A DNA stretch of 64,000 bases, taken from NCBI RefSeq assembly GCF_000497045.1, contig NW_015961991.1, positions 583,741 through 647,740 of the forward strand. Reading direction: 5' to 3'. The position numbers and the translations under genes were made by a program. Source of the stretch: Kalmanozyma brasiliensis GHG001. Taxonomy: Eukaryota; Basidiomycota; Ustilaginomycetes; Ustilaginales. Positions 21,218-31,424 of the stretch are shown in pieces; within the stretch, counting starts at the first letter, position 1; every line of letters begins with the position of its first letter. The notes below the pieces were generated by a model. The model was not told the origin of the DNA and did not search any database. It worked only from the letters and a program-made list of their open reading frames with translations.

Positions 21218-22969
21218 ATGCCTTCCAACGAGTCCATGGTCGGCTCCAGCTCGCGTACCTTCTGGTTCCGCGATGCGATCATCTACCAGATCTGGCCCGC
21301 CTCGTTCCGCGACAGCAACGATGATGGCATGGGCGATATCCAGGGTATTATCAGCAGCCTCGACTACATCAAGTCGCTCGGCGTAAACACCATCTGGCTC
21401 TCGCCCATGTACGACTCGCCCCAGGTCGACATGGGTTACGATATCTCGGACTACGAGTCGGTCTACCCTCCCTACGGAACCGTCGCCGACATGGACGAGC
21501 TCATCAAGCAGTGCCACAACCGCGGTCTCAAGCTTATTCTCGATCTTGTCATCAACCACACCTCGGACCAGCACGCCTGGTTCAAGGAGTCGCGCAAGTC
21601 CAAGGACAGCCCTAAGCGCGACTGGTACATCTGGCGACCCGCCAAGTACGACGCTGATGGCAACCGCAAGCCGCCCAACAACTGGCGCTCCAACTTCAAC
21701 CAGCCCGCCTGGACCTGGGACGAGCAGACGCAAGAGTACTACCTCCACCTCTTCTGCCCCGAGCAGCCCGATGTCAACTGGACCAACGACGATTGCCGCC
21801 AGGCCATCTACAAGAGCGCCATGGAGTTTTGGCTCGAAAAGGGCGTCAACGGCTTCCGCGTCGACACGGTCAACATGTACTCGAAGCCCATGGACTTCCC
21901 TGACGCTCCCATCGTCGATGAGGGGGCCGAGACGCAGCCTGCCGGCATGCTCTACTGCAACGGCCCCATGATGCACACCTACCTCAAGGAGATGGGTGCC
22001 ATCCTCGAGCGCTACGATGCCATGACCGTCGGCGAGCTCCCCAACACGCCCAAGACCGCCGATGTCGTCAAGTACGTCTCGGCGGCCGAGAACGAGTTGA
22101 GCCAGGTGTTCCAGTTCGACATTGTTGACATCGGTCGCAACCCGGTGGACATCATGGAGGTCGGCCAGTGGAATTTGCCTGACATGAAGCGCATCGTCGA
22201 AAAGTGGCAGCGCTTCACCGAGGGCAACGATGCGTGGACCACCGTCTTTATCGAGAACCACGACCAGGGACGATCGATCTCGCGCTTTGCTTCCGACAAG
22301 CCGGAGCACGTCACCGACTCGGGCAAGTTGCTGGCGCTCATGAACATGACACTTTCCGGCTCGGTCTACGTCTACCAGGGCGAGGAGATTGGCATGACCA
22401 ACGTGCCTTCCACCTGGGCGGCCGAGGAGTACCTCGACATCAACAGCATCAACTACCTTGCTGCGGTCAAGAAGCGCACCAACAACGACGCCATGGCGAT
22501 GGCCAAGGCGCTCGCGGGGGTCAACCTGCTAGGTCGTGACAATGCGCGCACACCCGTTCAGTGGTCGTCGGCGCCCAACGGCGGCTTCTCCAACACGCCC
22601 ACCACCAAGCCCTGGATGCGCACCAACGACAACTACACCTTGATCAACGTCGAGGCGCAACAGGAGGACCCGGCGTCGGTGCTGAACTTCTACCGCAAGG
22701 CCATCGCGGTGCGCAAGCAGCGCAACTCGCTGCTCGGCCACGGCCAGTTCCGTCTGCTCGAGGAGGACGACGAGCATCTGTTCAAGTTTGTCAAGATCGC
22801 CGACAGCGGCGAAAAGGCGTTTGTGGTGCTCAACTTTACCGACAAGGAGCAGACGTACGAGCTGCCATCGGAGCTGAGCAGCGCAGAGGCCGTGCTCGAC
22901 ACCAGGGACGATGGCCAGAAGGGCTCACTCAAGCCGTACCAGGGAAGGCTCTACGTCGCTGCCAAATAG
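21218..22969 (+). CDS. GH13 alpha-glucosidase (maltase/isomaltase type)
   Basis: This 583-residue enzyme has no signal peptide, so it should act in the cytosol on imported sugars. It carries the GH13 oligo-1,6-glucosidase/maltase sequence: the opening WFRDAIIYQIWPASFRDSN, then DLVINHTSDQH, nucleophile D216 in GFRVDTVN, acid/base E273 in VGELPN, and D349 in FIENHDQGR. These positions agree closely with yeast isomaltase-type enzymes. It hydrolyses terminal alpha-glucosidic bonds of maltose, isomaltose, sucrose or related sugars. The residue after the nucleophile pair (VDTVN, with Thr) is one place that affects alpha-1,4 against alpha-1,6 preference, but I do not assign specificity. Divergent partner of the maltose-type transporter. 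Intronless, normal length. Confidence 0.95.
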   Translation: MPSNESMVGSSSRTFWFRDAIIYQIWPASFRDSNDDGMGDIQGIISSLDYIKSLGVNTIWLSPMYDSPQVDMGYDISDYESVYPPYGTVADMDELIKQCHNRGLKLILDLVINHTSDQHAWFKESRKSKDSPKRDWYIWRPAKYDADGNRKPPNNWRSNFNQPAWTWDEQTQEYYLHLFCPEQPDVNWTNDDCRQAIYKSAMEFWLEKGVNGFRVDTVNMYSKPMDFPDAPIVDEGAETQPAGMLYCNGPMMHTYLKEMGAILERYDAMTVGELPNTPKTADVVKYVSAAENELSQVFQFDIVDIGRNPVDIMEVGQWNLPDMKRIVEKWQRFTEGNDAWTTVFIENHDQGRSISRFASDKPEHVTDSGKLLALMNMTLSGSVYVYQGEEIGMTNVPSTWAAEEYLDINSINYLAAVKKRTNNDAMAMAKALAGVNLLGRDNARTPVQWSSAPNGGFSNTPTTKPWMRTNDNYTLINVEAQQEDPASVLNFYRKAIAVRKQRNSLLGHGQFRLLEEDDEHLFKFVKIADSGEKAFVVLNFTDKEQTYELPSELSSAEAVLDTRDDGQKGSLKPYQGRLYVAAK

Positions 22970-23078
22970 AATTTCGCTTTTGTCTCTCTAGATTCCCACC
23001 TGCTTTGCTTCAATCTCACTCGGGTCTTGCTAAGATCAGACGGCGATTCTTGTGACAGTGTCCCGATTCCGTGATGAT

Positions 23079-24521
23079 CTAGATGAGCTCCATATATCTC
23101 TCCATCTCCCAATTCGTCACCGTCTGATTAAACAGCTGCACCTCGTGCAACCTCGTGCCACCGAAGTGATCCACCAAGGTATCACCGAGCGTCTTTCTCG
23201 CCAGACTGTCCTTGGCCATGAACCTCTGTGTCGCCGCCTCGAGCGATGTGGGCAGGTAGACGAGGTTCTGCTCCTTGATGCTACGTGTGGTGTCCATGGG
23301 CGCGAAGGGGAGGGGGAGCTTGTTGGCGATGCCGTAGAGTCCCAGGGCGAAGACGGCGGCGAAAGCGTACTGCGAGTTGAGATCTGCACCGGGAACACGG
23401 ACCTCGAAGCGCGTGCCGTACTCAGGCACGTCCGGCGGGCCGAGGATGCGCACGGACGCGAGACGTGAATCGTAGCCGTAGGAACAGATGTTGGGCGCCC
23501 AATAGGCTTCGCCAGTGGTGAGACGCTTGTAAGAATTGATGGTCGGACAGAGGAGAGGCATGATGTCCGGCAGACCTGTCATGACTCCCGCCAGAAACTG
23601 CTCGCCAACGGTGGAAAGGTATTTGACGTCGTCGTACTTGGCATCCGCTCTCCCGCCGGCGTCGATCTCCTCCTTGGTGAGCGCAAAGACGTTCTTGCCC
23701 GTTGATGGGTCACGAAGCGAGACGTGGATGTGTCCAGAACAGCCGGCGAGGTTGGCCCAGGGCTTGGCCATGAATGTTGGGATGATACCGTGCTTCATAC
23801 CCACCGATTTGGCGAGCAGCTTGTAGAGGACAGCCATGTCGGCCATCTGTGTCACCTCGGTGTAGGCAAGAGCCGTCTCGTAAACGCCTGGTCCGGTCTC
23901 GGTGTGGTGTCCTTCGATGTCGATGCCAAACGCTTCGGCAGCGTCGAAGAGCTCGAGGAAGTAGTCCTTGTTGAGCGTGGTACGCAGCATCGAGTAGCCG
24001 TGATTGCCCGGTGTCAAAGGTGTGAGCTTGACAAAGCCCTTCTGTTCGACGGTCTGCGCTGTCTCTGCGAACTGGAAGTACTCGAACTCGGCGCCAGCCA
24101 TACAGAGCAAGCCCAGATCCGACTCCACCTTGCTGGTCACCGATCGGAGCAGGTTTCGAGGACAGACGGGGAGCGGCGTGCCATCCGCATTGAAGAAGCG
24201 AATGAGGAAGAAGGGCATATTGTCCTCCCACGGAATGCGACGGTAGGTGTCGAGGTCGATCTTGGCCGACAAGTCGCGGTAGCCATTGGCCTTGTTGGAG
24301 ACGAGCAGCTCGTTGGAATAGACGAGATCGTGCATGTCCCACCCAAAGATGACGGAGCAGAAGCCAAAGTCCGAGTCGGGCTTTGCGGCGGAGAGAAATT
24401 TCTTCTTGGAGACGTACTTGCCGCGGACGATACCGTCGACGTCGATGCCTGCTAGCTTGACCTTGTTGTCATCTTTGAGGAGCTCCTCGAGGTCTTTGTA
24501 CGTGATTTGCTTTTTCGACAT
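23079..24521 (-). CDS. Glutamine synthetase-like ligase (GlnA3/PuuA/FluG-C type)
   Basis: The 480-residue protein has an N-terminal beta-grasp part (VKLAGIDVDGIVRGKYVSKK) and the GS catalytic domain. Metal and substrate residues are visible in GAEFEY, HHTETGPGVYE, AGCSGHIHVS and GTRFEVRVPGADLN. The usual glutamine-binding NRSA-type segment is replaced by WAPNICSYGYDSRLASVRI. This pattern is that of gamma-glutamyl-amine ligases, such as bacterial PuuA (gamma-glutamylputrescine synthetase), rather than the eukaryotic primary glutamine synthetase, which is shorter and quite different. It would join glutamate to an amine using ATP in the cytosol. Its divergent partner is an aldehyde dehydrogenase, as in amine catabolism. 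It lacks the N-terminal amidohydrolase half of FluG. Intronless. Confidence 0.88.
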   Translation of the reverse strand: MSKKQITYKDLEELLKDDNKVKLAGIDVDGIVRGKYVSKKKFLSAAKPDSDFGFCSVIFGWDMHDLVYSNELLVSNKANGYRDLSAKIDLDTYRRIPWEDNMPFFLIRFFNADGTPLPVCPRNLLRSVTSKVESDLGLLCMAGAEFEYFQFAETAQTVEQKGFVKLTPLTPGNHGYSMLRTTLNKDYFLELFDAAEAFGIDIEGHHTETGPGVYETALAYTEVTQMADMAVLYKLLAKSVGMKHGIIPTFMAKPWANLAGCSGHIHVSLRDPSTGKNVFALTKEEIDAGGRADAKYDDVKYLSTVGEQFLAGVMTGLPDIMPLLCPTINSYKRLTTGEAYWAPNICSYGYDSRLASVRILGPPDVPEYGTRFEVRVPGADLNSQYAFAAVFALGLYGIANKLPLPFAPMDTTRSIKEQNLVYLPTSLEAATQRFMAKDSLARKTLGDTLVDHFGGTRLHEVQLFNQTVTNWEMERYMELI

Positions 24522-24927
24522 GGCGGTCCTAGTCGCGGGCGGGAGATGATGGCGGCGGTGATGGTGGTAGGAGATGAAGCGGTGGTGGCTGCGAGCCTGT
24601 GCGTGACCCGTGATAAGGTATTGTCACGGTCCCCGGTCGGAGCTGGAAAGTGTTTGGATGTGATTGCTTGCAAAGGGGCACAGCATGCATCATCGATGGC
24701 GGATCGGCCGCGTGACCCTGAGAAACGCTTTAATCCTAGGAATCGGCTGGTCCGAGCACATGGGTGGTGCCGCTGCCGAGGCAAAACTGACAAGAGCAAA
24801 AGTCTTATCGGCAATTCCAGGAAATGCACCGAGCAGTCGGAAAAGTCACACGCACGAGCAATCTTGTTCCCACGCCACACTGACCTTTCTTCTCATCCAA
24901 CTATCATACTTTTGTCAGCTTCCGAAC
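24522..24927. other. Divergent promoter of GS-like ligase and aldehyde dehydrogenase
   Basis: The 406-base shared gap has no gene. It contains GATA cores (TGATAA at 24611 and CGATAAG on the minus strand near 24803), the target of nitrogen-regulating GATA factors. Two is about what chance gives, so this is weak. Confidence 0.5.
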
Positions 24928-26349
24928 ATGTCGTCTATCCAAACTACAATCGCGCCGTACGACCAGAGCGTTGTCTGCAAGAAGCAGCTGCTCTCCGAGG
25001 CAGAGCTTGACAAGGCTATCCAGACGGCAGCTGCTGCGCAAAAATCATGGGCCAAGGTCCCCGTCGAGGAGCGAGTGGCCATCATCACCAAATGGATGGG
25101 CATGCTCGACGCCGACAAGGAAGAACTCGGCAAGGAGCTGTCGGTGCAGATGGGTCGACCAGCAGGACAGTGTGCTGGTGAGATCAAGGGTGCTGTCCAG
25201 CGATGTCGATACCTCTGCAAGGTGGCAAAGGACAGCCTCGCCGACAAGCCCCAAACCGAAACCGAGACTCCCAACCTCAAGCTCGCCATCCGACGTGATC
25301 CATTCGGTGTTGTCGCCATTGTGACGCCGTGGAACTACCCCTACCTCACTACGGTCAACGGCCTGATCACCGCTTTGCTCGCTGGTAACGCTGTGGTGCT
25401 CAAGCCTTCGCCGCAGACACCGCTCACCGCCGAAAGCTTCCAGCGCACCCTCGAAGCAGCTGGTCTGCCCAAGGGTCTGTTGCAGATTGCCCACCTCGAT
25501 TTCGAGACCACAGCCAAGCTAGCCGCAGATGCTCGCATCGGCTTCCTCATCTTCACGGGCTCGGTGGCTGGTGGCAAGGCGCTTGCTAAAGCTGCCGCTG
25601 ACGGTCCAGGCTTCAAGGGTGTGGGTCTCGAGCTCGGCGGCAAGGACCCAGCCTATGTACGTGCAGATGCCGATATCGAATGGGCTGCCGAAGAGCTGGT
25701 GGACGGTGCCATGTTCAACTCGGGTCAGTCGTGCTGTTCGGTGGAGCGTATCTACGTCCACGCCTCGGTCTTCGACAAGTTTGTCGAGGAGTTCGTTGCT
25801 GTCGCCAAAGGCTACAAGCTCGGCGATCCTAGCCAGCCAGGCACTTCGCTTGGACCTGTGGTGAGCCTCGCCTCGGCCGATCGCATCCGCAAGCAGGTCG
25901 ACGATGCTCTCAGCAAAGGAGCCAAGAACCTCATCCCAGACGATCTCTTCCCCGAGGCCAAAGCAGGCACCGCGCTCGTGGCACCCACCGTGCTGGTCAA
26001 CGTCGACCACTCGATGGAGATCATGACAGAAGAGACGTTCGGACCCGCGATCGGCATCCAGAAGGTCGACTCGGACGAAGAGGCACTCAAGCTCATGAAC
26101 GACTCGCACTACGGCCTCACCGCTTCCATCTGGACCGACATTGAGAACGCCGACTCGGCCGCTGCCTTCGACAAGCTTGCCACCGAGCTCGAGACAGGTA
26201 CGGTATACCTCAACCGCGCCGACGTCCTCGACCCCGCTGTGCCCTGGACCGGTGTCAAGGACAGTGGACGCGGTGTCAGCTTGAGCACGCTTGGATTCGA
26301 CCAGCTCACGCAGCCCAAGTCGATCCATATGCGATTGCGCAAGGCCTGA
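24928..26349 (+). CDS. NAD(P)-dependent aldehyde dehydrogenase
   Basis: The product has 473 residues from ATG 24928 (MSSIQTTIAPYD); the open frame extends upstream to 24664 only through other starts. It is a complete ALDH: VVAIVTPWNYPYLT near 130, GFLIFTGSVAGGKALA for the cofactor fold, general base E235 in LELGGKDP, catalytic C269 in NSGQSCCS, and EETFGPAIGI near 375. It lacks a targeting peptide, so it is probably cytosolic. It oxidises an aldehyde to the acid; resemblance to succinate-semialdehyde or gamma-glutamyl-aminobutyraldehyde enzymes is suggested by its neighbour, not by substrate residues. It shares a 406-base divergent promoter with the GS-like ligase, pointing to co-regulation. 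Intronless. Confidence 0.93.
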   Translation: MSSIQTTIAPYDQSVVCKKQLLSEAELDKAIQTAAAAQKSWAKVPVEERVAIITKWMGMLDADKEELGKELSVQMGRPAGQCAGEIKGAVQRCRYLCKVAKDSLADKPQTETETPNLKLAIRRDPFGVVAIVTPWNYPYLTTVNGLITALLAGNAVVLKPSPQTPLTAESFQRTLEAAGLPKGLLQIAHLDFETTAKLAADARIGFLIFTGSVAGGKALAKAAADGPGFKGVGLELGGKDPAYVRADADIEWAAEELVDGAMFNSGQSCCSVERIYVHASVFDKFVEEFVAVAKGYKLGDPSQPGTSLGPVVSLASADRIRKQVDDALSKGAKNLIPDDLFPEAKAGTALVAPTVLVNVDHSMEIMTEETFGPAIGIQKVDSDEEALKLMNDSHYGLTASIWTDIENADSAAAFDKLATELETGTVYLNRADVLDPAVPWTGVKDSGRGVSLSTLGFDQLTQPKSIHMRLRKA

Positions 26350-26786
26350 GTCGAGATCACATCTCTGAGAACTGCAATTACAATCAATTAAGATAGATAC
26401 CGGTGTGACTGCTGTGTGAATCTGTGTCCGTGTGAACACCGGTGAAGCCTGGCTGAGAGTGCTGTTGACCGCTGCGGGGTTGACGGTGCGTCTGCGATAC
26501 GCGGCCCGCGCTTGCCTTTGTCGCTCCGGCAATTTGACCGAGATCCTGGAAGAAAAGAGAAAGAAACAGAATTGATCCGCGGCAGACACGCGCTGGCTCA
26601 TCTCATGCGGGTCTGCTTAACGAGTCTCTTGGAAGATAAGACGCTTTGCGGAGTCGGAAATTGCAATCACGCAGTCCAGTCATCAACCCCAACCCGCACT
26701 TCCACTCTGACCTTCAGCTCGGTCACATCCTTCGCTCAGACCATCATCTGCTTCGACTCAGCATCACACTCTCACACAATTCCAAC
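26350..26786. other. Intergenic between two plus-strand genes
   Basis: These 437 bases hold the aldehyde dehydrogenase 3' end and the promoter and leader of the next gene. No other content was recognised. Confidence 0.55.
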
Positions 26787-27738
26787 ATGCCTGGCCTTCG
26801 TCTCCCTCACCGTGTCGCTGTCATCACCGGTGGCGGCTCCGGCATTGGCCGTGAGTGCGCTCTCCTCTTCGCCTCCGAGGGTGCCAACGTCGTTCTCGCC
26901 GACATCAACCTCGAAGCATGCCAAAAGACTGCTGACATGGTCAACGAGCGCTTCAGCAAGGCTGAGCTCCCCGTCAAGGCCATCGCGATGAAGTGCGACG
27001 TCAGCAAGGAGGACGAGGTGGCCGCCATCGTTCAGCGTGCCGTCGACGAGTTCGGTCGTCTCGATGTCATGGTAAGTAGAACCTCTTCACTGTCGCCGCT
27101 GCAACGCAACGCATATGTGCTCATCATGACTGCTCTCTCCTCTTGGTCACGTCTTGCAGTTCAACAACGCCGGTATCATGCACCCTGCCGACGACAACGC
27201 TCTCAACACCGAGGAAAAGATCTGGGACCTCACTCAGGCTATCAACGTCAAGGGCGTCTGGTATGGCTGCAAGCACGCCATCGTTGCCATGCGCAAGAAC
27301 CCGACCGACGACTCAAAGAACCTTCACGTTGGTGGCTCCATCATCAACACCGCCTCCTTCGTGGCTCTCAGGGGCGCAGCGACACCTCAGATCGCCTACA
27401 CCGCTTCCAAGGGAGCCGTTCTCGCCATGTCGCGCGAACTCGCCATGGTTCACGCTCGCGAAGGCATCCGTGTCAACTCGCTCTGCCCCGGGCCCCTCCA
27501 GACACCGCTGCTCATGGACTTCCTCAACACACCCGAGAAACTCAACCGTCGTCTCACTCACTTGCCCCTCGGTCGATTCGGCGAGGCTGTCGAGCAAGCC
27601 AAGGCCGTCCTGTTCCTCGCTACCGACGAGTCCTCCTACATTCTCGGCCACGATCTTCTGGTCGACGGTGGCCTGTCCGCAGCTTACGTCACCGCCGAGG
27701 GCCAGCCCGTCCTGCCTCCTCCTAAGAGCCTTGTCTAG
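26787..27738 (+). CDS. Short-chain dehydrogenase/reductase, one intron
   Basis: Exon 1 is 26787-27071; an 88-bp GT-AG intron (27072-27159, GTAAGT...TTGCAG) is phase 0; exon 2 is 27160-27738. The joined protein has 287 residues. The splice exactly restores the family motif NNAG, at 97-100. Other marks are the glycine loop TGGGSGIG (14-21), D61-V in the adenine pocket (KCDVS), S161 in NTASF, and the Y175-TASK-179 catalytic pair. It is a classical SDR that oxidises or reduces a hydroxyl/keto group with NAD(P). The substrate is unknown. It follows the aldehyde dehydrogenase in tandem and converges with an OPT transporter 125 bases away. Confidence 0.93.
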
Positions 27739-27863
27739 GAGCACGATCCCGACAACACGCATCCCTGTTCCGACTAGACGCAACGGTCCGACATTCACAC
27801 CATGTACCGTGACAACAATCAGATTTCATTTCAATGCCGCCGCAATCGCTGTGAAGCCGCCCC

Positions 27864-30514
27864 TCATTGGGTAGGGCTGGGACAGTGATCAGGGAAGCCT
27901 TTCGGGTTGCCGAACCACTGAGCATCGGTGCGACCAATGCGCACCACGGTAAGGAGAACAGAAACAGTGGCAGGTCAGCAAAGATGTCGCAGTCCACTCG
28001 CCCGCTCGTCGTCTTTCGCATACTTACCGTCGGGAACTTCCTCTCCTTACCAGCCGCGCCAAACACGGCGAAGCTCAGCACAAAGATGACGAGCAACGAC
28101 CCTCCATCCCATCCAGCCCCTACAACGTAGTTGAACTGCTTGAAGTACCTCGGATATCTGGTTCGCACCCACACCTGCGAGGTGATGGCAACCAGAAGGA
28201 TGGACAGCACCACACAATTCTGACCCGACACCAACAGGCTCGCCGAGTAGAATACGAGAGGTAGGATCAGATCCGTCGTTTTGAACCGACCCACCTTGGG
28301 CACGTAGCGGCAAAACAGCCATTGCACCACCACCGCCAGCATACCATACACGGTCGCCATCGGGATGACAAAGTACGCCGTACCCGGACGATACACATAC
28401 TTGGCCATGCTCCAGCTCACCGCGCTGATGTTGAGCGACTGATAGTACGCGCCGGACCACACGTTGCTCCCCGTGTTGGTGTGCAGCAGCGCAAACTTGG
28501 ACGCCACAATGGTCGACATGACGGCGTAGTTGATGAAAGCACCGTAGACGGCGCCCATCACCTGGGTCAGAAAGAGCGTCCGCGGCGGGATCTTGAGGTA
28601 CTGGCCCATCTTGAGGTCGTTGCACATGTGGATCACCTGCGTGATGGTGCTGTGCGACCAGCCGTAGAAGTACAAATTGGCGAGCGGGCGCCCGGGGGCC
28701 ACGACGCCACCGATCATCTTGGTGATGTTGGTCGTGCTCACCGCGTCGCCGAGCAGGGCGTAGAGCACTCCGGAGATGGGTGCGACCACCGCGCCGACGA
28801 GCAGAGAGACGAGGTATGCGTACCAAGTCATTGTTGTCTCTCGGGTCAGCACGACGATCAGCCCAAAGACGAAGGAGATGACGAGCAGGATGAGGTACCA
28901 CCAGTGCGGCGCCTCGGGATACTTCTGCATCCCCCGCCAGTGTCGATCGGGTTGCGTCTTGTCGCGGGACTGCTTCAGGCTGGTCCGCACGTACTTGCCC
29001 CAGAACAGCGCCACGTGCATCACCAGCGCGCCGATCGCTGCAGTGCGCATCGTCATCCCCCATGCATACGTTCCTGCGACTCGAGGATACCCAACCGCCT
29101 CCAACCTTTGCTTGTCAAGGATACCATCCACAAACACCGCCGTTTGGTTGTACGCCCTCCCGTCGTCTGCGAACAGCCCCGTCGACATGAACGGGAACGA
29201 CTTGGCGTTCCACGTATTCGTATAATACACAACGACCATGGCGACGTAGCACACGGCGAGGCCAATAAACATGTTGCCCTGCTGCAGCAGCGGCAGCGCG
29301 AGATGCTTCGAGGTGATGTACTGCCAATCCAAGCTGAGGCTGAGCAGTCCCATGCCCTCGTTGCTCTGAGCGCCGCCGAAGATATTGGTCAGCGTCGTAG
29401 CGAGTGGTTTCCGAGCGTGCATACTGGCGAGACACGGGATGCTGATCGAGTTGAGCATGGGGAACATGTACGCGGGTAGAATCTCGTACAGACCCATACC
29501 CGCAAAGCTGTACCAAAACACTCGAATGCGTTTCGAGGTGCGCCGACCTTTCTCCTCCCAGTGGAACGCCTGGAAGAGGTCAACGAGCGGTAGGGTGGTC
29601 CAGTAGACCATCTCGGACGGGTAGACGAGGATCGGCCGGCAGAGACCCGCCAAGCCGTACCCCATCAGCCCGATCGAGAGCACTGACAGGACGGCGGTGG
29701 TGTTGCTGACCTTGATCTCTGGATAGAAGAGCTTCTGCGTGCCAAAGACGTCACTCGAGTGGGCACCGTACGAATCGGAGGAGGCGGTGATGGAGGCAAT
29801 CGCATGCTCCTTCAGCCCAAACTTGCCTGGGTTGACCGTGTGCGCTGTCGCCAACAGCCACCTTGGCAGGCGATCCTGGCCGTACCTCGCAGTCAGGCTC
29901 TCGCGCGTCGGTAGTAGTCGCGCCCAAGCTGTTCCCAATACATAGATGATGATGGCGAGAAAGGTGCCATTGATGTCGATCTCGGTGGGCTTGAAGCGGT
30001 AGATCTGGGTCAGCACAGCTTGGAAAGCGGAGCCGACAAGGGCCAAGGTGATGGAACGCAGGGTAAAACAGGCGTCGCCATCATCGCGATCGCTGACGAG
30101 GTAGTCGGAAACGTCGCGGCCGTTGCGGATCACTCGTTCGTCGTCCGACTTTTCGAGGAGCTCCTCGTCGCGCAGGGTGTCGGTCGAGCCGCAGATGTTG
30201 CCCTTCTCATCCGCCGGGGTCGGAGGCGCTGTCTCGGTAGCAGGGGTTGAGCGCTTGGCGAGCTCGTCGGCGTAGTCTGCGTTCTCGACGCCGGGTCCCG
30301 TCTTATCAGCGATTTCGACCTCGTCGTCTGGCTTCTTGCACTCTGCGATAATCGACGAGGATGATTTATCGGCCGCTGGACTCGGGGCATCAGCGAAACC
30401 GAGGTGAACGAGCTCGATTTGCGATTCCGAGACGGATGCGACTGCATCCGATGGTGCTGCCGGAGGTCGAGTCATTGCTGCGGACGGCTGTTGTTCGAGA
30501 ACGGAAGCAGACAT
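27864..30514 (-). CDS. OPT-family oligopeptide transporter, copy 1 (one intron)
   Basis: Exon 1 is 28028-30514, the intron 27918-28027 (110 bp, phase 0, GTAAGTATG...GCTCAG), and exon 2 is 27864-27917. The joined protein has 846 residues. It has an acidic cytosolic tail of about 150 residues, then about 14-16 membrane segments. The OPT signature NPGKFGLKEHA is near 225. The short last exon encodes WFGNPKGFPDHCPSPTQ, the conserved OPT C-terminus, which shows the splice is right; the unspliced frame would end in unrelated sequence. OPTs import tetra- and pentapeptides or glutathione/metal chelates with protons at the plasma membrane. It forms a tandem pair with the next gene. The N-tail is rich in Asp, Glu and Ser and may be a site of control by ubiquitination or phosphorylation (inference). 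Confidence 0.92.
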
Positions 30515-31424
30515 GCATGGATCTGTGGAGACGTCCGCTTCTTATACATGGCCTGTTGCAAAGCTGCACCAGCAGCCCTTCACGCAGGCTCACGCCACAA
30601 GTCCTCGAGCTTGTCAAGCCAAGCCTCGAGCATATGAAGCTTCCCAGGGTTCGCAACATGCGTGCGCACGCCACTGACAAGCTCCCCGAGCTAATGCACA
30701 CGATCTGGCTTGATTCGAAGAAGGCTCAGTGCTGAGCTAGATGAAGTGGCCCATCCGATCGAGCTCGGTCTCTCCATTTCATGAAGCCAGAGCGTCGCAG
30801 TGTGGGAATTTGCGTGAGGGTAGCGCACACTGGCACGGGCAAGGCTGCGGGTGTCGGGCTGGACTCGGGACCTACTGCATGCGTGCACGACATCGTGGAT
30901 CAGGTCAACACACGTCGACGTTTGACAGGCAGCTGGTGTTATCGCACCGCTCGGCTGGCAACATCCCATGGGCGATCTATGCGCTGCTGTCGCCGGTCGT
31001 TACTGTATTCGCCAAGCCAGACACAAATTCGCTCCCATGCTCGCGGTGACTGCAGCGGAGAGGCAGGCGATCCCTTGCATCAACGCTGCGACTCGCTCGA
31101 CTCTCGGTCGGATTCGGTCAGCCGATCAATGACAAGCATTCCGACTGAGACCCAGACTCAATGTTTCTCTCGACATCGTTGGAAGACGGCAGCGCGAAAA
31201 GAAGCCCCTTTCGACTTCGACAGCAGCCATGCTCATTGGAGACCTTCAAACTCTGGTCTGCGCTTACCCAAAGACAAACGTAGCGTTTGCTTGCGAGGCT
31301 CGCAGAAACAATCATCCCTTCACGGAAGCACGGAAGCACGGAAGCGCTCAATCTATGAGACGGGGTTGAACGTAAAATTAAGAACTCGTTGAAGACATTA
31401 CAGGGCTCGTTGGGAAGGCTACGC
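30515..31424. other. Intergenic between tandem OPT genes
   Basis: The 910 bases hold the promoter of copy 1 and the 3' end of copy 2. No gene seen; one 8-bp triplicate repeat at 31321-31344. Confidence 0.55.
31321..31344. repeat. Three copies of an 8-bp tandem repeat
   Basis: CACGGAAG is repeated three times just beyond the stop of the second OPT gene. It is too short to suggest a function. Confidence 0.7.

Noticed and set aside
21140..22309. 389-codon minus-strand frame across the alpha-glucosidase
   Set aside because: Antisense shadow; the plus strand has intact GH13 catalytic residues.
24611..24809. GATA motifs as proof of nitrogen control
   Set aside because: Two cores in 406 bases are about what chance gives.
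24664..24927. 88-codon N-terminal extension of the aldehyde dehydrogenase
   Set aside because: The start there is not ATG and the extension has no family match; ATG 24928 fits the family start.
28322..29479. 385-codon plus-strand frame across OPT copy 1
   Set aside because: Antisense shadow, His/Arg-rich, without family features.
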